Origin: Iodobacter arcticus
GTDB lineage: Bacteria; Pseudomonadota; Gammaproteobacteria; Burkholderiales; Chitinibacteraceae
Length of the DNA: 64,000 nucleotides
Assembly (NCBI RefSeq): GCF_042664895.1
Contig: NZ_JBHTBQ010000006.1
Coordinates: 248,001-312,000 of the forward strand
Direction of reading: 5' to 3'
Within the stretch, counting starts at the first letter, position 1; the number at the start of each line of letters is the position of its first letter. A program made the translations under genes and the position numbers. A model generated the notes under the pieces. That model saw only the letters and a program-made list of their open reading frames with translations. It had not been told where the DNA came from and did no database searches. This document shows positions 61,947 through 64,000 of this stretch, one piece after another.

Positions 61947-64000
61947 ATGAATAAGAAAACAGTTGAGAGCTGCAAATTAAAAAAATTAATGGCGCTATGT
62001 CTGATGGCTTGGGGGATGGCTGCTCCAGCTCATTCTGCTGTGCTGATTAGTCAGGTTTATGGCGGCGGCGGCAATAGTGGTGCGGTATTTAAAAATGATT
62101 TTATCGAGTTATACAATGCCGGGGATAAGCCGGAAGTGCTGAATGGCTGGAGCGTGCAATATGCTTCCGCAACGGGTGGCTCCTGGCAAAAAACGCCCTT
62201 AAGCGGCGTATTGCTTGCGGGTCAGTATTATCTGATTCAGCAGGCCGCAGGCACGGGCGGCAGCGTTTATTTACCTACGCCAGATGCGGTGGGTACTTTA
62301 GCCTTAAGCGGTAGCAGCGGCAAAGTGGCCTTGGTATCTAATAACACAGCATTGAGCTGCGGTACCCAATGTAGCGGCCAGCCCGGTGTGCTTGATTACC
62401 TTGGTTTTGGTACTGCCAATAATGCAGAAACTAACCCAAGTGTTGTTTTAAGTAATAGTACGGCGGCAGTACGTAAAAACGCGGGCTGCACCGATAGTAA
62501 TGATAATAGCGCTGATTTTATCGCGACTACGCCTGCCCCACGTAATACGGCAACACTGATTAAAACCTGCGACGGCGGCACAACGCCAACGCCAACGCCA
62601 ACGCCAACGCCAACGCCAACGCCAACGCCAACACCAACACCAACACCAACACCAAGCGCACAGCGTATCCATGATATTCAGGGCCGAGCACATCGCACTG
62701 CGATGGAAAACCGTAGCGTGAGTAATGTGGCCGGTGTGGTTACGCTAGTGCGCAGCAATGGTTTTTATATGCAAGATCTGCAAGCAGATAACGACCCTTT
62801 AACTTCGGAAGGGATCTTTGTTTTTGTGGGGAGCGCCCCTGGCGTTGCGACAGGTGATTCGGTACTGGTTTCGGGTGTGGTGAATGAATTCCGCCCGGGC
62901 GGCACGGGTGGCACGCAGAACTTATCAACCACACAGATTAAATTGGCCGTGGGTGGGCTAAGCAAATTGTCATCAGGCAATGCGCTGCCTGCTGCTGTTA
63001 TTTTGGGCAGCAATATCCCTAATCAGCGCATGTGGCAAGGCAGTGTGGGCGATATCGAGCAAGCGGCTCAGCTTGATTTGGCCAATGGCATCGATTTCTA
63101 TGAAAGCCTGGAAGGCATGCGCGTGCAGATTGATGCTGCGGTAGCAACGGGCCCGACTAATAAATTTGGCGATGTTTTTGTAGTGGCTAATCACGGCCGT
63201 GATGCCAGCCCGCGCACGCCGCGAGGTGGGGTGGTGATTACAGAAACAGATTTTAACCCGGAGCGCATCAAGCTGGCTTCTGGAGCGGTGACTGCTCCGG
63301 TGGTGAATGTGGGTGATTGGTTCCCGCAGGCAGTAGGCGTGATGGATTACAACTTCGCTAATTACAACGTTCTCTTGAGCGAATTGTCGGCGGTAGTGAG
63401 TAGCAATCTGCAGCCAGAAGTAACGCGCAAGCACACTGCTGATGAGCTGGCGATTGCCTCGTTCAATGTAGAAAACTTGGATGCCAAAGAAGGCCAAGCT
63501 AAGTTTGCCCGTTTAGCGACGCAAATCGTTCAAAATCTGCAATCGCCGGATATCGTGGGTCTGATGGAAATTCAGGACAATAACGGCGCAACCAGCGATG
63601 GCACGGTTGATCCATCTCAAACGATGGGCAAGCTGATGGCTGCGGTGCAAAGCGCAGGTGGCCCTCTTTATCAATACCGCCAGATTAATCCGGTAGATGG
63701 GCTGGATGGGGGCGAGCCGGGCGGCAATATTCGTCAGGTGTTCTTATTTAATCCTGCCCGTGTGAGCTTTATTGATCGAGCGGGTGGCACGTCTACCAAG
63801 GCGGTTGATGTAGTGGCGTGCCCAGAGCAAGCATGCCTGACCGCCAGCCCGGGCCGTATTCTGCCGCTTGATCCTGCTTTTAATTCCAGCCGCAAGCCGC
63901 TGGTAGGTGAGTTTTCATTTAATGGCCAGAAGCTGTTTGTGATTGCCAACCACTTTAATTCTAAAGGCGGTGATCAGCCTTTAAGCGGTCGTTTCCAGCC
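61947..64000 (+). CDS. ExeM/NucH-like extracellular nuclease, 3' end outside window
   Basis: The open frame runs off the window at 684 codons. The signal peptide (KLKKLMALCLMAWGMAAPAHS) is followed by a lamin-tail-type domain (AVLISQVYGGGGNSGAVFKND, FIELYNAGD). Next is a (Thr-Pro)12 linker, then an OB-fold-like YhcR domain (IHDIQGRAHRTAMENRSVSN, VAGVVTLVRSNGFYMQD). The endonuclease/exonuclease/phosphatase domain follows (ADELAIASFNVENLDAKEG, DIVGLMEIQDN, FVIANHFNSKGGD). This domain order matches ExeM/Xds-type secreted DNases. Upstream is a Pho-box-like promoter. Confidence 0.92.
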   Translation, partial: MNKKTVESCKLKKLMALCLMAWGMAAPAHSAVLISQVYGGGGNSGAVFKNDFIELYNAGDKPEVLNGWSVQYASATGGSWQKTPLSGVLLAGQYYLIQQAAGTGGSVYLPTPDAVGTLALSGSSGKVALVSNNTALSCGTQCSGQPGVLDYLGFGTANNAETNPSVVLSNSTAAVRKNAGCTDSNDNSADFIATTPAPRNTATLIKTCDGGTTPTPTPTPTPTPTPTPTPTPTPTPSAQRIHDIQGRAHRTAMENRSVSNVAGVVTLVRSNGFYMQDLQADNDPLTSEGIFVFVGSAPGVATGDSVLVSGVVNEFRPGGTGGTQNLSTTQIKLAVGGLSKLSSGNALPAAVILGSNIPNQRMWQGSVGDIEQAAQLDLANGIDFYESLEGMRVQIDAAVATGPTNKFGDVFVVANHGRDASPRTPRGGVVITETDFNPERIKLASGAVTAPVVNVGDWFPQAVGVMDYNFANYNVLLSELSAVVSSNLQPEVTRKHTADELAIASFNVENLDAKEGQAKFARLATQIVQNLQSPDIVGLMEIQDNNGATSDGTVDPSQTMGKLMAAVQSAGGPLYQYRQINPVDGLDGGEPGGNIRQVFLFNPARVSFIDRAGGTSTKAVDVVACPEQACLTASPGRILPLDPAFNSSRKPLVGEFSFNGQKLFVIANHFNSKGGDQPLSGRFQ
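62583..62654 (+). repeat. Hexanucleotide microsatellite coding for Thr-Pro
   Basis: Eight copies of ACGCCA followed by four of ACACCA, all in frame, encoding twelve Thr-Pro pairs as a linker between the lamin-tail and OB-fold parts. Being a multiple of three, length changes keep the frame. Confidence 0.95.

Noticed and set aside
62583..62654. CRISPR array
   Set aside because: The repeat is a contiguous hexamer inside a coding frame with no spacers. No cas gene or spaced direct-repeat array was seen elsewhere.
62973..63497. A 174-codon minus-strand frame, and one rich in Trp-Arg at 62448-62693
   Set aside because: Both are shadows of the secreted nuclease gene. The Trp-Arg repeat is the antisense reading of the Thr-Pro microsatellite.

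Overview
The window reads as chromosomal DNA of a Gram-negative betaproteobacterium, most likely a member of Chromobacteriaceae/Neisseriales (Iodobacter- or Chromobacterium-like). This is inferred from protein resemblance and moderate base composition, not from a search. There is no phage, plasmid or complete insertion sequence. The window is core and accessory metabolism in short operons, interrupted by several families of dispersed palindromic repeats.

Positions 1-10800 hold most of a catecholate siderophore locus of enterobactin type. It has the end of an EntF-like NRPS with a serine-type specificity code, a FepD-FepG-FepC importer in overlapping frames, an EntS exporter, a FepB-like lipoprotein, EntA and an EntD/Sfp-type phosphopantetheinyl transferase. 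A 14/19 Fur-box match lies in front of fepD, and a perfect 16-bp palindrome lies between fepB and entA. EntB, EntC, EntE, Fes and the TonB-dependent receptor are not in view and may lie upstream.

Positions 10800-20300 hold a DUF1289/CWC fusion, tRNA-Gln(TTG), bluB, an orphan YhfG/FicA-like antitoxin, the B12-dependent methionine synthase metH, a quinone oxidoreductase, YqiA and a YfeX-like DyP peroxidase. Positions 20400-34700 hold several substrate-binding proteins without permeases, a chemoreceptor, a patatin-like protein lacking its catalytic residues, a periplasmic beta-lactamase-fold hydrolase, MFS and MarC membrane proteins, YqfB and SlyX. Positions 34800-45000 hold YgiQ, a periplasmic beta-carbonic anhydrase, a methyltransferase, LysR/EamA gene pairs and a two-gene glycan locus, with an IS4-like MITE before the glycan locus. 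Positions 45000-54000 hold an unusual exported repeat protein, two SDRs, another LysR regulator and a minus-strand run ending in NudC and a TSUP permease.

Positions 54000-64000 hold a GDSL lipoprotein, RsuA, a 5'-nucleotidase lipoprotein, a FecR-domain protein, a sugar-binding protein, a PfkB kinase and the start of an ExeM-like extracellular nuclease. The 5'-nucleotidase has two Pho-box-like sites spaced exactly 22 bp apart, and the nuclease has a strong Pho-box-like site. Together they suggest a phosphate-starvation route from external DNA to nucleotides to phosphate plus nucleoside.

The most unusual content is the repeats: a roughly 240-bp element in three copies (two bracketed by inverted repeats), a non-autonomous IS4-like element with 11-bp direct repeats, palindromes beginning GTAGG, and CTCTGTG-type repeats.
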